From: an uncultured Lachnospiraceae bacterium
GTDB taxonomy: Bacteria > Bacillota > Clostridia > Lachnospirales > Lachnospiraceae
Length of the DNA stretch: 64,000 nt
Assembly (NCBI GenBank): GCA_947382625.1
Contig: CANDAG010000013.1
Location: 23,292 to 87,291, forward strand
Reading direction: 5' to 3'
Shown: piece after piece, positions 50,761 through 60,559 of the stretch
How positions within the stretch are numbered: the stretch's first letter is position 1
Layout of the letters: the number at the start of each line of letters is the position of its first letter
Notes under the pieces: generated by a model
Told to the model about the DNA's origin: nothing
What the model saw: only the letters and a program-made list of their open reading frames with translations
Databases searched by the model: none
Translations under genes and position numbers: made by a program

Positions 50761-50779
50761 CCACGATTTTCAAAAATTA

Positions 50780-51931
50780 TTAATACCAATAAGGCTCCCA
50801 GTCCTTCAAAAGGCGGGTCAGCGCTTCCATATAGAAATAATCTCCCCATGATACGCATTCGTCCACGCCGTTGTCCCCACAGGTATTATAAGGAGAGCTC
50901 TTCGCGTAGGTTCCGTGCAAAAGCAGTCCGTTGGAAACAGCCGGGTCGGTCACTGCACACTCCAAGACCAACGCCTCCGCCAACTCTTCTGCCTTCCCGA
51001 TGTAGTATTCCGCTTTTTCCTTTGGCAGATATTTACTCATCTCCAGCATGCCGCAGACGGCGATCGCCGATGCGGAGGAATCCCTTGGCTCATCACTGCC
51101 GTCACTGAAATCAAAATCCCAATAAGGGATCTTATTCTCCGGCAGATGCTCCAGGAAATAATCGGTGAGCCTGCAAAAAATATCCACATATTCATCGTCC
51201 CGCAGGAATTTATAGGCCAGTGCGGAGCCGTAGATCCCCCATGCCTGTCCTCTTGCCCAGGCCGAGCCGTCACGATAGCCCTGATGGGTTACGCCTCGGA
51301 GGGGTTCTCCGGTGTTTTTGTCAAAGAAATAGGTATGATAGGTGGAATTATCCTCCCGGATAATGCATTTCATGGCTGTCTTGATATGAGCCTGAGCCTT
51401 CTCGGCATATTTAGGATCTCCGGTCACTTCCCCTGCCCAGAAAAGCAGCGGCATATTCAGCAGACAGTCGATGATCAGACGGTAATTGTCCTCTGCCCCA
51501 AGCTCCCCCCAGGCCTGGATAAACTGCCCCTTTTCCTGGAACCTGCCAAGAAGATTATCAGCAGCCATAAGCGCCGCCTTTTTTCCTGTTTCATTTCCGG
51601 TCAGCTTATAGGCAGCCACGCAGGAGGGACTGTAAAGAAAGCCCATATCGTGATGATCTACAACGCGTCTTTCCTTAATCCTGTCTAAAAAATCCACCAC
51701 CTCGATCTCCGCTGTTCTTTTCAGCTTTTCGTCTCCTGTTTTTTCATAGGCAAGCCAGACCTCTCCGGTCCAGAAGCCGGATGTCCAGTCCGCAAGCTTC
51801 ACAGGTTGATAAAAATTCCCCACGCTGGCCGAGGACGGGTATTCCTCCGTAAACTCATCCGTTGCCTTCAGGATCAGCCGGGCTGCCGTGTCATATGCCT
51901 TCTCGAAGCATTCTTTTTGTCTGTTATCCAT
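50780..51931 (-). CDS. unsaturated glucuronyl hydrolase (GH88)
   Basis: A 383-residue (alpha/alpha)6 enzyme. Start 51931 (MDNRQKECFEKAYDTAARLI) is set by GGAGG five bases upstream. Family motifs include VVDHHDMGFLYSPS with a catalytic Asp, EDNYRLIIDCLLNMPLLFWA, and HQGYRDGSAWARGQAWGIYG. GH88 releases 4,5-unsaturated uronic acid from lyase-generated glycosaminoglycan oligosaccharides; the product becomes the KduI substrate. No signal peptide. It stands apart from the sulfatase operon but supplies the link to the kdu genes at the other end of the window. Confidence 0.92.
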   Translation of the reverse strand: MDNRQKECFEKAYDTAARLILKATDEFTEEYPSSASVGNFYQPVKLADWTSGFWTGEVWLAYEKTGDEKLKRTAEIEVVDFLDRIKERRVVDHHDMGFLYSPSCVAAYKLTGNETGKKAALMAADNLLGRFQEKGQFIQAWGELGAEDNYRLIIDCLLNMPLLFWAGEVTGDPKYAEKAQAHIKTAMKCIIREDNSTYHTYFFDKNTGEPLRGVTHQGYRDGSAWARGQAWGIYGSALAYKFLRDDEYVDIFCRLTDYFLEHLPENKIPYWDFDFSDGSDEPRDSSASAIAVCGMLEMSKYLPKEKAEYYIGKAEELAEALVLECAVTDPAVSNGLLLHGTYAKSSPYNTCGDNGVDECVSWGDYFYMEALTRLLKDWEPYWY

Positions 51932-52107
51932 GATTTCCTCCATACTCCCTTTTTTGTTTATCGGGTATCTGTTATATGTTGTATCCATTTTACCGAATCG
52001 GGCGGAAAAAGTATATCGGCAAAAAGTCGGTTGAATATGCAAAAAGAAGAATTGCGGATAAATTTTTAAGTTTGGTATATGCTATTTTTAAAAAAAGGAT
52101 GACAATT

Positions 52108-53409
52108 ATGAATTCAGTCTGGTCGGAATCGGTTCATTTGCCACAATTCGAGGCATTACAGGAAAATATACAAACAGATGTGCTTATCATAGGCGGCGGC
52201 ATGGCAGGAATCCTGTGCTCCTATTTTCTAAAGGAAAAGGGTGTTGATCATATCCTGGTGGAAGGGCGCAGGATCTGCTCAGGAGTCACCCGAAATACTA
52301 CTGCCAAAATCACTGCCCAGCACGGTCTTATCTACAAGACACTGTTAAAAAAAGCAGGCCCTGAAAAGGCAGGTATGTATCTGGAGGCAAACCGGCAGGC
52401 GGTTGAGAAGTATTTTCAGCTTTGCTCTGATATGGACTGCGATTTTGAAGAAAAAACATCTTATATCTATTCTAAGGATGATCTGTCAAAGCTTGAAGAG
52501 GAAGCAGCAGCCCTGCACCGGATCGGATATGAAGCAGAGATTACCAGGGCTTCGGAGCTGCCCTTTCCAACGGCAGGCGCCATTGCCTTTCCTCATCAGG
52601 CTCAGTTCCATCCTCTGAAATTTCTTGCACAGATCGTAAAAGGACTTCCTGTTTATGAGAATACCTTTGTAACAGAATTTAAGGACCATATTGCTGTTAC
52701 AGAGAGAGGAAATATTGCCTTTCAAAGGGTCATTTTTGCGACACATTTTCCCATTGACAATAAGCATGGCATGTACTTTATGAAAATGTACCAGGAACGC
52801 TCTTATGTCCTTGCCCTTGCAGGCGCCTCAAAGCTCCAAGGCATGTATTTAGATGAAAAAAAGGGCGGACTGTCCTTTCGCGGCCATAAGAATCTGCTCC
52901 TGCTTGGCGACGGATCCCACAGACCGGGAAAAAACGGGTGCAAATGGGAAGATCTAAGGTGTCTTGCCGCTCAGTATTATCCGGATGCCTCGGAAAAGTA
53001 TGCCTGGGCCGCCCAGGACTGCATGACTCTGGATCATGTCCCGTATATCGGAACCTATTCCAGGGGACTGCCGGACTGCTTTGTGGCCACCGGCTTTTGT
53101 AAATGGGGCATGACCTCCTCCATGGCGGCAGCAATGATACTGTCCGGAATGATCACCGGAAAAGCCCCTTCTTATCAGGAGGTATTTTGCCCTTCCAGAA
53201 GCATGTTAAAGCCTCAGCTGGCTTTCAACTGCTGGGAATCTCTCACCAATCTGGTCACCTTTTCCCGAAAACGCTGTCCCCATCTGGGATGCGCGCTCAA
53301 GTGGAACAAAGAAGAGCATACCTGGGACTGTCCCTGCCATGGATCCCGTTTCAGCGAGGACGGTACCCTGCTGGATAATCCGGCGAACGGGGATCTGAAC
53401 TCTTTTTAG
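52108..53409 (+). CDS. FAD-dependent oxidoreductase fused to a Rieske [2Fe-2S] domain
   Basis: About 433 residues. Start 52108 (MNSVWSESVHLPQFEALQEN) uses AAAGG nine bases upstream. The N-terminal FAD-binding motif is VLIIGGGMAGILCSYFLKEK; the DAO-type body ends near YIGTYSRGLPDCFVATGFCK. The last about 60 residues are a Rieske cluster domain, RCPHLGCALKW ... WDCPCHGSRF (CxH and CxxH ligands). Similar YuxG/DadA-Rieske fusions are widespread in Firmicutes; the substrate is unknown. The gene is isolated between GH88 and a MATE pump. Confidence 0.85.
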   Translation: MNSVWSESVHLPQFEALQENIQTDVLIIGGGMAGILCSYFLKEKGVDHILVEGRRICSGVTRNTTAKITAQHGLIYKTLLKKAGPEKAGMYLEANRQAVEKYFQLCSDMDCDFEEKTSYIYSKDDLSKLEEEAAALHRIGYEAEITRASELPFPTAGAIAFPHQAQFHPLKFLAQIVKGLPVYENTFVTEFKDHIAVTERGNIAFQRVIFATHFPIDNKHGMYFMKMYQERSYVLALAGASKLQGMYLDEKKGGLSFRGHKNLLLLGDGSHRPGKNGCKWEDLRCLAAQYYPDASEKYAWAAQDCMTLDHVPYIGTYSRGLPDCFVATGFCKWGMTSSMAAAMILSGMITGKAPSYQEVFCPSRSMLKPQLAFNCWESLTNLVTFSRKRCPHLGCALKWNKEEHTWDCPCHGSRFSEDGTLLDNPANGDLNSF

Positions 53410-53488
53410 GAATATTTAATAGATTTATCCCCATACCTGTGGTAGAATAAATCCATTACGCAATTTAGAACAGGATTTAGGTATCACT

Positions 53489-54808
53489 ATGAAAAAGAAT
53501 TATATGAAGTACATCTTTCCATCCATGCTCTCTTTCCTGCTTACGGGAATTTATTCTATTGTGGATGGTATTTTTGTGGGAAGGGCCATGGGTGACCCCG
53601 GCCTTGCCGCTATCAATATTGCATGGCCGTTGGTTGCCCTGATCATTTCGCTTGGCACCGGCATCGGTATGGGCGCAGCCGTTATGGTTTCTTTAAACAA
53701 AGGCGCCGGAAATGAAAAGAAAGCCCTGCAGGCAGAGGGGAATGCTTTTTTCCTGCTTTTTTTCTGCTCCCTTTCTCTGATCCTGCTCCTTTTCCTCACA
53801 GGACGTCCTCTCCTTATGCTGCTTGGCGCAAAGGATGCTCTTCTCCCCCTGGCGGAAACTTACCTGAAGTATATCCTGCTGGGCGGTATGGTACAGGTGT
53901 TTGCCTCGGGTATGATCCCCCTGATGCGCAATCGGGGTGCTTCCTTTTATTCCATGTGGGCCATGGGCCTGGGCTGTATCTCCAATATCCTTCTGGATTA
54001 CTGTTTCGTGATCGTTTTAGGACTTGGCCTTATGGGTGCGGCCCTGGCTACGGTTTTGGGCCAGGTACTGACCCTCATCCTTTGCATTGCCTTCTATTTA
54101 AGAAAAAGAAACCGTATCCCCCTCTCCTGCATCCGTCCGGATGGGGGTACGGTATCTTCTATCCTGAGGGTAGCGGCCTCTCCCTTCGGACTTACCTACC
54201 TTCCCTCTGTCACCATTATTTTTATGAATCTGCAGGCCCTCTCCTACGGCGGTGAGGAAGCGGTCAGCGCCTATGCCGTGCTGGCCTATATCATTTCCTT
54301 CATGGAGCTTTTAGTCCAGGGCATCGGCGATGGCAGCCAGCCCCTTCTTTCCTTGAGTGAGGGAAAAGGGGATGCCAAAGCCTTAAATACCTACTCCCGC
54401 TGGACCTTTTGTCTCGGGATCGGCTTTGGTATTTTGGGTGCGGTTTTCTTTTATCTGGTCCGGAATGTACTGCCCGCCTTCTATGGCACCTCCGCTGAAG
54501 CCGCCGCCTACATTATCCATGCCACCCCTGCCTTTGCCCTGGTAATGGCTCTTTACGGCCTCACCAAGCCTGCGGTTTCTTATCTGTACGCTACCCACCG
54601 GGTGGGACGATCCAGTATCCTTGTGTATGGGGAAATTGTACTTACTTTAATCTTTATTTATCTTCTTCCCCTGTTTATGGGGCTTGACGGGGTGTGGTAC
54701 ACCATTCCGGCCGTGCAGGTGGTATTAAGTATATTGTGTATCGTATTCTTGAAACGGAGTACATCAAAAAGTAACCCGTCTTCTGAAAAAAGGCAGTCCG
54801 GAGCATGA
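53489..54808 (+). CDS. MATE-family efflux transporter
   Basis: A 439-residue protein with twelve predicted helices. MATE hallmarks: the first-half GIYSIVDGIFVGRAMGDPGL and the second-half repeat beginning LTYLPSVTIIFMNLQALSYG. It would export cationic drugs or metabolites using a sodium or proton gradient. AGG precedes the ATG at 53489. Its final codons form the left arm of its own terminator. Confidence 0.87.
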   Translation: MKKNYMKYIFPSMLSFLLTGIYSIVDGIFVGRAMGDPGLAAINIAWPLVALIISLGTGIGMGAAVMVSLNKGAGNEKKALQAEGNAFFLLFFCSLSLILLLFLTGRPLLMLLGAKDALLPLAETYLKYILLGGMVQVFASGMIPLMRNRGASFYSMWAMGLGCISNILLDYCFVIVLGLGLMGAALATVLGQVLTLILCIAFYLRKRNRIPLSCIRPDGGTVSSILRVAASPFGLTYLPSVTIIFMNLQALSYGGEEAVSAYAVLAYIISFMELLVQGIGDGSQPLLSLSEGKGDAKALNTYSRWTFCLGIGFGILGAVFFYLVRNVLPAFYGTSAEAAAYIIHATPAFALVMALYGLTKPAVSYLYATHRVGRSSILVYGEIVLTLIFIYLLPLFMGLDGVWYTIPAVQVVLSILCIVFLKRSTSKSNPSSEKRQSGA

Positions 54809-54829
54809 TTTCCGGACTGCCTTTTCCCG
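54789..54829 (+). terminator. terminator overlapping the MATE gene stop
   Basis: GGCAGTCCGGA (54792-54802) and TCCGGACTGCC (54811-54821) form an 11-bp stem followed by TTTT; the left arm and part of the loop are coding. On the minus strand it also carries a T-run, so it may serve both sides. Confidence 0.85.
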
Positions 54830-54839
54830 TCTAACCTCT

Positions 54840-56678
54840 CTACCTTCTCACGCACCAGCGGTACTGGTAAGCTCCCAGACGCACCTGCTGCAGATCCACA
54901 GGCTCTCCTGTAAAGAGATCCTCATACTCTCCGCAGAGAGTAGGCAGGCAGCTCCACTGCTCCTGCTCCGAAAAGTTAGACAGGCATACCAGCTCCTGGT
55001 CTTCCAGGGTCCGGCGGATCGCCAACACCGGCATACAGCCTGTATCCCAGGTAGTCACATAAGCCCTGCTTCCAAAGCAGGGATGCTCCCTGCGCTGCTT
55101 CTCTAACCTCTTAAGGCCTTCCCATACCCCATACTGCACGGTTCCTTCTTCGGTTCTTTTCTCTGCATTTTCCCAATTAAAGGGACTCCTGTGAAGATAA
55201 CGGCTGTCCGCTGCTATCGCCGGATTCTCTTTGTAGCTGTAATCATTGACCTGACCGATCTCATCCCCGGAGGAAAGCATCAAAAAGCCCTCCAGACTCA
55301 TGCAGGCGGCATGCATAAGGATAATCCGCTGGATTCCTGTGGCTACCTGAGCACGGTCCCCCTCAAAGCCGCCCTTCTCCACGCCGCAAAGACTGGCAGT
55401 GGTCCCACAGCTTCTGGCATCCTTTGATACCGGATCATAATTGTAAAGCTCCCCTCTGGCAAAGCTGCCCGGGAAAACACCTTCATAAAAATGATACAGA
55501 TATTCCTTGTGGGAAAGAGGGTCGATCATCAAGGCCTTTTCAAAGTCCTCATCGAGCCCCCAGCCAATATCGTCATGACAGCGCAGATAATTCACAAAAT
55601 AGCAGTTATCCGGCAGACTGTGGATCTCGTCCAGCAGATGCTTCAAAAGCCTGGTATCCCTGGCAGCCAGCGCTCCCCAGAGGTTTACCATGGTAGAAGC
55701 CCCGTAAAGCATATGGCATTCCGGCTTTTCGGGGGTACCGAAATAAGGAGGAAGCTCCCTTGGCGCCATAACTACCTCTCCCTTGAGGATCACAGCAGGA
55801 CAGACCACCTCCAGGATCATACGCACCATACGCACGATCGTATGTACCTGAGGCAAATTACGGCAGGTGGTTCCCAGCTCCTTCCAGATATAAGGAACCG
55901 CATCGATCCGCAAAACCTCCACTCCCATATTGGCAAGGAAGAGCATATTCGCCGCCATTTCATTAAATACCACAGGGTTCCTGTAATTCAAGTCCCACTG
56001 ATAGGGGTAAAAGGTGCTCAGTACATGCTTTTTCATCTGCTCGCACCAGATAAAATTCCCGGGTGCCGTGGTGGGGAATACCTGGGGCATGGTTCTCTCA
56101 AATTCTGCCGGGATATCATAGGTATCGTAGCACTGATATCTGTCTATGTACTCCTGCTCCCCGGCCTTGGCCCGCATAGCCCACTCATGGGTATCTGCCG
56201 TATGGTTCATGACCATATCCAGACAGAGACTGATCCCTCTTTCCCTGAGAGCTTTAGTCAGATCCTGCAGATCCTTGTTGGTGCCAATCTCCGGATCCAC
56301 CATCCGGAAATCCTCTACCGCATACCCTCCGTCATTAAAAGGATGAGGCATTTTTAAAAGGGGCATCAGATGCAGATAGGTGATCCCCTGCTCTGAAAGA
56401 TAATCCAGATGAGAGATCAGGCCTTTGAGCCCTCCGGCAAAAAGATTTGTATACATAGTCATTCCCAGCATATGACTGCCTTTAAACCAGTCGGGATCCT
56501 CCTCCCGTTTCTCATCCAAAGCCTTTAATTCCTTAGAACGCCTGTTGTAAAAGTCTTTCATGGAGGAAAGGAGCTGCTCATAGCTCTTTTCATCATGATA
56601 CAATTCCATATACTTTTCTTTTAATTCCTGTTCATGGCCTGAAAGCCGTTGTGCAAATTTGTTGGTCTGCGATGCCAT
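54840..56678 (-). CDS. GH13 amylosucrase/alpha-glucosidase-like enzyme
   Basis: A 612-residue GH13 protein with the amylosucrase-type N-terminal helical region (residues 1-90) and barrel motifs LCLDMVMNHTADTHEWA, VEVLRIDAVPYIWKEL (nucleophile Asp), ILKGEVV (acid/base Glu) and NYLRCHDDIGWG. These match the GH13_4 amylosucrase/sucrose-hydrolase group. Cytoplasmic. AGGAGG precedes the start. It follows the GH36 gene by 20 bp, so the two act together, for example on raffinose-family sugars: GH36 releasing galactose and this enzyme cleaving sucrose. Confidence 0.85.
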   Translation of the reverse strand: MASQTNKFAQRLSGHEQELKEKYMELYHDEKSYEQLLSSMKDFYNRRSKELKALDEKREEDPDWFKGSHMLGMTMYTNLFAGGLKGLISHLDYLSEQGITYLHLMPLLKMPHPFNDGGYAVEDFRMVDPEIGTNKDLQDLTKALRERGISLCLDMVMNHTADTHEWAMRAKAGEQEYIDRYQCYDTYDIPAEFERTMPQVFPTTAPGNFIWCEQMKKHVLSTFYPYQWDLNYRNPVVFNEMAANMLFLANMGVEVLRIDAVPYIWKELGTTCRNLPQVHTIVRMVRMILEVVCPAVILKGEVVMAPRELPPYFGTPEKPECHMLYGASTMVNLWGALAARDTRLLKHLLDEIHSLPDNCYFVNYLRCHDDIGWGLDEDFEKALMIDPLSHKEYLYHFYEGVFPGSFARGELYNYDPVSKDARSCGTTASLCGVEKGGFEGDRAQVATGIQRIILMHAACMSLEGFLMLSSGDEIGQVNDYSYKENPAIAADSRYLHRSPFNWENAEKRTEEGTVQYGVWEGLKRLEKQRREHPCFGSRAYVTTWDTGCMPVLAIRRTLEDQELVCLSNFSEQEQWSCLPTLCGEYEDLFTGEPVDLQQVRLGAYQYRWCVRR

Positions 56679-56698
56679 CTTTTATTTTCCTCCTGTTT

Positions 56699-58888
56699 TT
56701 ATATTGCTTCCCATTCGATCAAAACGCTTTCATACTCTCCCGGCACTTTGGAAAGCGTCAGACCGCCGTTCATCCATGTGCGGCCGCTGTGGACATGACC
56801 GTTTTCCGAGCAGCGGTAAGCTTTATCCGGTGCAAGTCCCTTTACCCTGGTATGCACCGGAAGGGGATTGCCCTCTGCGGAGGTCATTACCAGAGTCAGC
56901 AGTGCATGATCCTGCTTCTCATCCACAAATTCCCATGCACAGAACCGCTCCTTAAGTCCTGTCAGACGGTAATAGGTTCCCTCATGGGTAAGGGTATAAT
57001 ATTTGTGGAAATCAGCGATCTGCTCCCTTACCAGATGCTTTTCTTCCTCCGTCATCTTATTTATATCCAGCTCATACCCGAAGCTGCCTGAGAGCGCCAC
57101 ATGGCCTCGTGTCTCAAAGGGGGTTGCCCTGCCGGTCTGATGGTTGGGCACTGCCGACACATGAGCTCCCATGCTGCTTACCGGATAGAAGAAGGATGTA
57201 CCATACTGAATACTCAAACGGTTCACCGCATCTGTGTTGTCACTGCACCAGATCTGAGGGGAATAATACAGCATGGCCGCATCAAAACGCCCTCCGCCGC
57301 CGCTGCAGCCCTCCAGCAGGATATCCGGGAATCTTTCAAGAAACCTCTCCAGCAGATCATAAACGCCCAGGATAAAGCGGTGAGCTACCTCTCCGTTCCT
57401 GTTTCCGGTATAAACATGACTGTAAATGTCTGAAAGGCTCCTGTTCATATCCCACTTTACATAGTCTATGGGGGCATTCTTAAGAATATCCGTAAGCCGC
57501 TCCAGCAGATACTCCCGGACATCCTCCCGGCTCATATCCAGTACCAGCTGATTTCTTCCCCTGTTCGGCTCCCGCCCCGGTATGGTAAGGGCCCAGTCCG
57601 GATGTTCCCGGTAAAGATCGCTGTCCTCGGAGATCATTTCCGGCTCAAACCACAGTCCGAACTTCATGCCAAGGCTATGGATCTCTTCCCCCAGCTCCCT
57701 TAAGGTGCCGCCCAGCTTTTTCTCATTGACAAACCAGTCTCCAAGGCCGCTGTTATCATCATCCCGCTTACCGAACCAGCCATCGTCAAGCACCAGCATT
57801 TCAATCCCCAGCTCTGCAGCCTGCTTTGCCAGTGCGGTCAGCTTCTCCTTATCAAAATTAAAATAGGTAGCTTCCCAGTTATTCAAAAGCACCGGCCGTT
57901 TGGCAAACTGATATTTTCCCCGGCACATATGCTCTCTCAAAATCCGGTGATACTGATGGGACAGTCCGGAAAATCCATGATCCGAATAGCTTAAGATCAC
58001 CTGAGGCGCTTCAAAGGCTTCTCCCTTCCTCAGACAGAAGGAAAAATGCTCAGGCAATATCCCCATAACCGCCCTGGTCTGTCCTCTCTGATCCTTCTGA
58101 GCGCTGACGCAGAAATTGCTGCTGTAGACCAGACACATTCCATAGCAATCTCCAAAATCCTCAGTGGCCTCCGGTGCGCATAAGATAGCCGCAGGATTAT
58201 ACTGATGGCTGGAGGTTCCCCGTCTGCTGGACACCTCCAGCTTCGTCCGGCGGATCCTTGTCCGCTCCGGGCTGCGCTCCATGGCATGTCTGCCTGCAAA
58301 GGTGATCATATCATATTCTCCAAACTGAAAATCCAGACAGCAGGAAAGACATTTGGTCAGCCACAGATCACCTTCACCCTGATTTTCTACCGTAAGGGCT
58401 CTGGTGATCACATTCTCTTCCTCAAATACGCCATACAGCAGGCGGACTACTGCCCCGGACGCCTTCTCTCTCATGGTGATCACCAAAGTACTGCCTGTCT
58501 CCTTCTCCGTATCATAAAGGGCTGGCATTCCTTTTACCTTATAGGAGGAGGGCAGGATCCGGTAACCCTCAAAACGGAAATCCGCCGCCATGCTTCCATC
58601 CTCATGCACCAGGCCGATACAGCTCTCCCGATAATCTCCTACTCCGTCAGAGGGCAGCTCCTGAGGAAGGCAGTCCAGGGAATATCCCCGGTTTCCCCCC
58701 GCCTCCGGCGGGTTGCCGGAAAATCCCACATCCGCCTGAAAGATCAGATCCGCCAGATTTTCGCCGTCAATCCTTTTTCCATAATAAGTGTGGAGCAAGA
58801 CACCATGCTCATCCGCATACATCTGATACGTACTGTCCTTGGTGTGCAGATGAAACAGTCTTCCATTCATTCCTACTTCAATCGCCAT
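56699..58888 (-). CDS. alpha-galactosidase (GH36)
   Basis: A 729-residue enzyme with the N-terminal beta-supersandwich, a barrel containing LVLDDGWFGKRDDDNSGLGD, the nucleophile Asp in YVKWDMNRSLSD and the acid/base Asp in IWCSDNTDAVNR, plus a C-terminal beta-sandwich. Length matches AgaA/RafA-type GH36. It hydrolyses alpha-1,6-galactosides such as melibiose and raffinose. GGAG nine bases upstream. First gene of a two-gene operon with GH13. Confidence 0.93.
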   Translation of the reverse strand: MAIEVGMNGRLFHLHTKDSTYQMYADEHGVLLHTYYGKRIDGENLADLIFQADVGFSGNPPEAGGNRGYSLDCLPQELPSDGVGDYRESCIGLVHEDGSMAADFRFEGYRILPSSYKVKGMPALYDTEKETGSTLVITMREKASGAVVRLLYGVFEEENVITRALTVENQGEGDLWLTKCLSCCLDFQFGEYDMITFAGRHAMERSPERTRIRRTKLEVSSRRGTSSHQYNPAAILCAPEATEDFGDCYGMCLVYSSNFCVSAQKDQRGQTRAVMGILPEHFSFCLRKGEAFEAPQVILSYSDHGFSGLSHQYHRILREHMCRGKYQFAKRPVLLNNWEATYFNFDKEKLTALAKQAAELGIEMLVLDDGWFGKRDDDNSGLGDWFVNEKKLGGTLRELGEEIHSLGMKFGLWFEPEMISEDSDLYREHPDWALTIPGREPNRGRNQLVLDMSREDVREYLLERLTDILKNAPIDYVKWDMNRSLSDIYSHVYTGNRNGEVAHRFILGVYDLLERFLERFPDILLEGCSGGGGRFDAAMLYYSPQIWCSDNTDAVNRLSIQYGTSFFYPVSSMGAHVSAVPNHQTGRATPFETRGHVALSGSFGYELDINKMTEEEKHLVREQIADFHKYYTLTHEGTYYRLTGLKERFCAWEFVDEKQDHALLTLVMTSAEGNPLPVHTRVKGLAPDKAYRCSENGHVHSGRTWMNGGLTLSKVPGEYESVLIEWEAI

Positions 58889-58957
58889 ACTATATTTCTC
58901 CTTTATCCTTTCTGAAAGCTTTTTTGTTCCCCGTATAACGTTTCAACTTGTAGCTTC

Positions 58958-58963
58958 ATTATA
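58958..58963 (-). promoter_or_regulatory. -10 element upstream of GH36
   Basis: A consensus TATAAT lies on the minus strand about 70 bases upstream of the GH36 start. The -35 position (TTCATC at 17 bp) is weak, so an activator may be needed. Confidence 0.4.
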
Positions 58964-59106
58964 CCATATGTCGCAAGGAGGATGAATCATTTTTTCTCTT
59001 ATACCCATATCTGTTTTTCATCAATAAATAGCGTGACTTTACCTGAGGCCTGTGATAGAATGATAAGACTTATCCACCCAAAAGATGAACCATGAGGAGA
59101 TTTACA

Positions 59107-60468
59107 ATGATCAAAAAATGGAAAAACGATGCATTTTACTCTCAGATTTTTAAGCTGTTACTGCCTATCGTACTGCAGAACCTGTTGAGCGCGGCGGTAA
59201 GCTCTGCGGATGTGGTCATGCTCAATTACGTAGGACAGTCCTCCATCTCCGCTGTTTCCCTGGCTTCACAATATGCCAGTGTGCTGTTTATGGTATACTA
59301 CGGTCTCGGAACCGGAGCAACCATTCTGTGTGCCCAATATTTCGGCAAAGGGGATATACGGGCCATTGAGATCGTGGAAGGGATCGCTCTTCGTTTTTCC
59401 ATGCTGATCTCAATGGCTGCCGCTGCCTTTGCCCTGATCGCCCCGGAGCTGATGATGACGCTATTCACAGATGATCCGGAGCTGATCTCCATTGGCGCTT
59501 CTTATCTGCGCTTTGTGAGCATCAGCTATCTGTGCTGGGGTGTTACGGAGGTTTACCTGGCAGTTTTAAGGAGCGCGGGCCGGGTGGTGATCAGTACCGC
59601 TTTAAATACCATGGCTTTTTCCTTAAATATCATCCTGAACGCCGTATTCATCTTCGGTCTTTTCGGCGCGCCGAAAATGGGGGCTCCCGGTGTGGCTCTG
59701 GCCACCTCCATCTCCCGTGTGATCGAGCTTATCGCATGCTTTCTGGTTTCCGCCCGCAGCAAGGATGTGAAGCTGAAGCTGTCCATGCTTTTTCACAAAA
59801 ACAAGGCCCTCTTCACCGACTTTATCAAGCTATCCCTTCCGGCGCTGGGCAATGATGTTGCCTGGGGCGTGGCTTTTTCCATGTATTCCGTGATCATCGG
59901 ACATTTAGGCTCTGATGCCGTAGCTGCCAACTCCTTTGTGGTGGTGGCACGCAACTTCGGCACCGTCCTCTGCTTCGGTCTTGCCAGCGCCGGCGGAATC
60001 CTGCTTGGAAATGTCATGGGCGAGAACCGGCTGGAGGCAGCCAGAGAGGATGCCGGAAAGCTCCTTAAGCTCACTGTCATAAGCGGTGCCATCGGCGGCC
60101 TGATCATTCTTGGAGCCACACCCTTTATCCTGAAATACGCCGCCCTCACCGAAACTGCCATGCATTACCTGAAATATATGCTCCTGATCAACACCTATTA
60201 CGTCATGGGCGCTGCCGTAAATACCACTCTGATCGCCGGCGTCTTCCGCGCCGGAGGCGATACCCGCTTCGGCTTTATCTGCGATGTGATCGACATGTGG
60301 GTGTACGCCGTTCCTCTGGGATTTCTGGCTGCCTTTGTATTTAAGCTTCCTGTCATGTGGGTCTACTTCCTGCTCTGCACCGATGAATTTGTCAAATGGC
60401 CCTGGGTCATCAGCCGATACAGAAGCGGTAAGTGGCTTCATAATATCACGCGGGATGAAATAGAATAG
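59107..60468 (+). CDS. MATE-family efflux transporter, second copy
   Basis: A 453-residue protein with twelve helices; start 59107 (MIKKWKNDAFYSQIFKLLLP) follows AGGAG. The first-half motif VSSADVVMLNYVGQSSISAV and the pseudo-symmetric second half (LSLPALGNDVAWGVAFSMYS) identify MATE, of a different subfamily from the 53489 protein. Substrate not assignable. It ends in a strong terminator and has no obvious operon partner. Confidence 0.87.
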   Translation: MIKKWKNDAFYSQIFKLLLPIVLQNLLSAAVSSADVVMLNYVGQSSISAVSLASQYASVLFMVYYGLGTGATILCAQYFGKGDIRAIEIVEGIALRFSMLISMAAAAFALIAPELMMTLFTDDPELISIGASYLRFVSISYLCWGVTEVYLAVLRSAGRVVISTALNTMAFSLNIILNAVFIFGLFGAPKMGAPGVALATSISRVIELIACFLVSARSKDVKLKLSMLFHKNKALFTDFIKLSLPALGNDVAWGVAFSMYSVIIGHLGSDAVAANSFVVVARNFGTVLCFGLASAGGILLGNVMGENRLEAAREDAGKLLKLTVISGAIGGLIILGATPFILKYAALTETAMHYLKYMLLINTYYVMGAAVNTTLIAGVFRAGGDTRFGFICDVIDMWVYAVPLGFLAAFVFKLPVMWVYFLLCTDEFVKWPWVISRYRSGKWLHNITRDEIE

Positions 60469-60487
60469 ACAACGGCCGATACCTGAC

Positions 60488-60523
60488 AGCAGGCAGCCCG
60501 TTTCCATGAGCTGCCTGCTTTTT
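60488..60523 (+). terminator. terminator of the second MATE gene
   Basis: AGCAGGCAGC and GCTGCCTGCT pair over 10 bp around a 12-base loop, followed by a T-run, 20 bases past the MATE stop. Confidence 0.85.
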
Positions 60524-60559
60524 ATGGAATAACAGACAGGCAGCTCATCGTGCTGTCCA

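Noticed and set aside
55491-56357. A 288-codon rightward open frame
   Set aside because: Antisense shadow of the GH13 gene, whose catalytic motifs are intact.
58921-58960. Possible catabolite-responsive (cre) site upstream of GH36
   Set aside because: TTGAAACGTTATAC lacks one base of the cre consensus spacing and the central CG is out of register.
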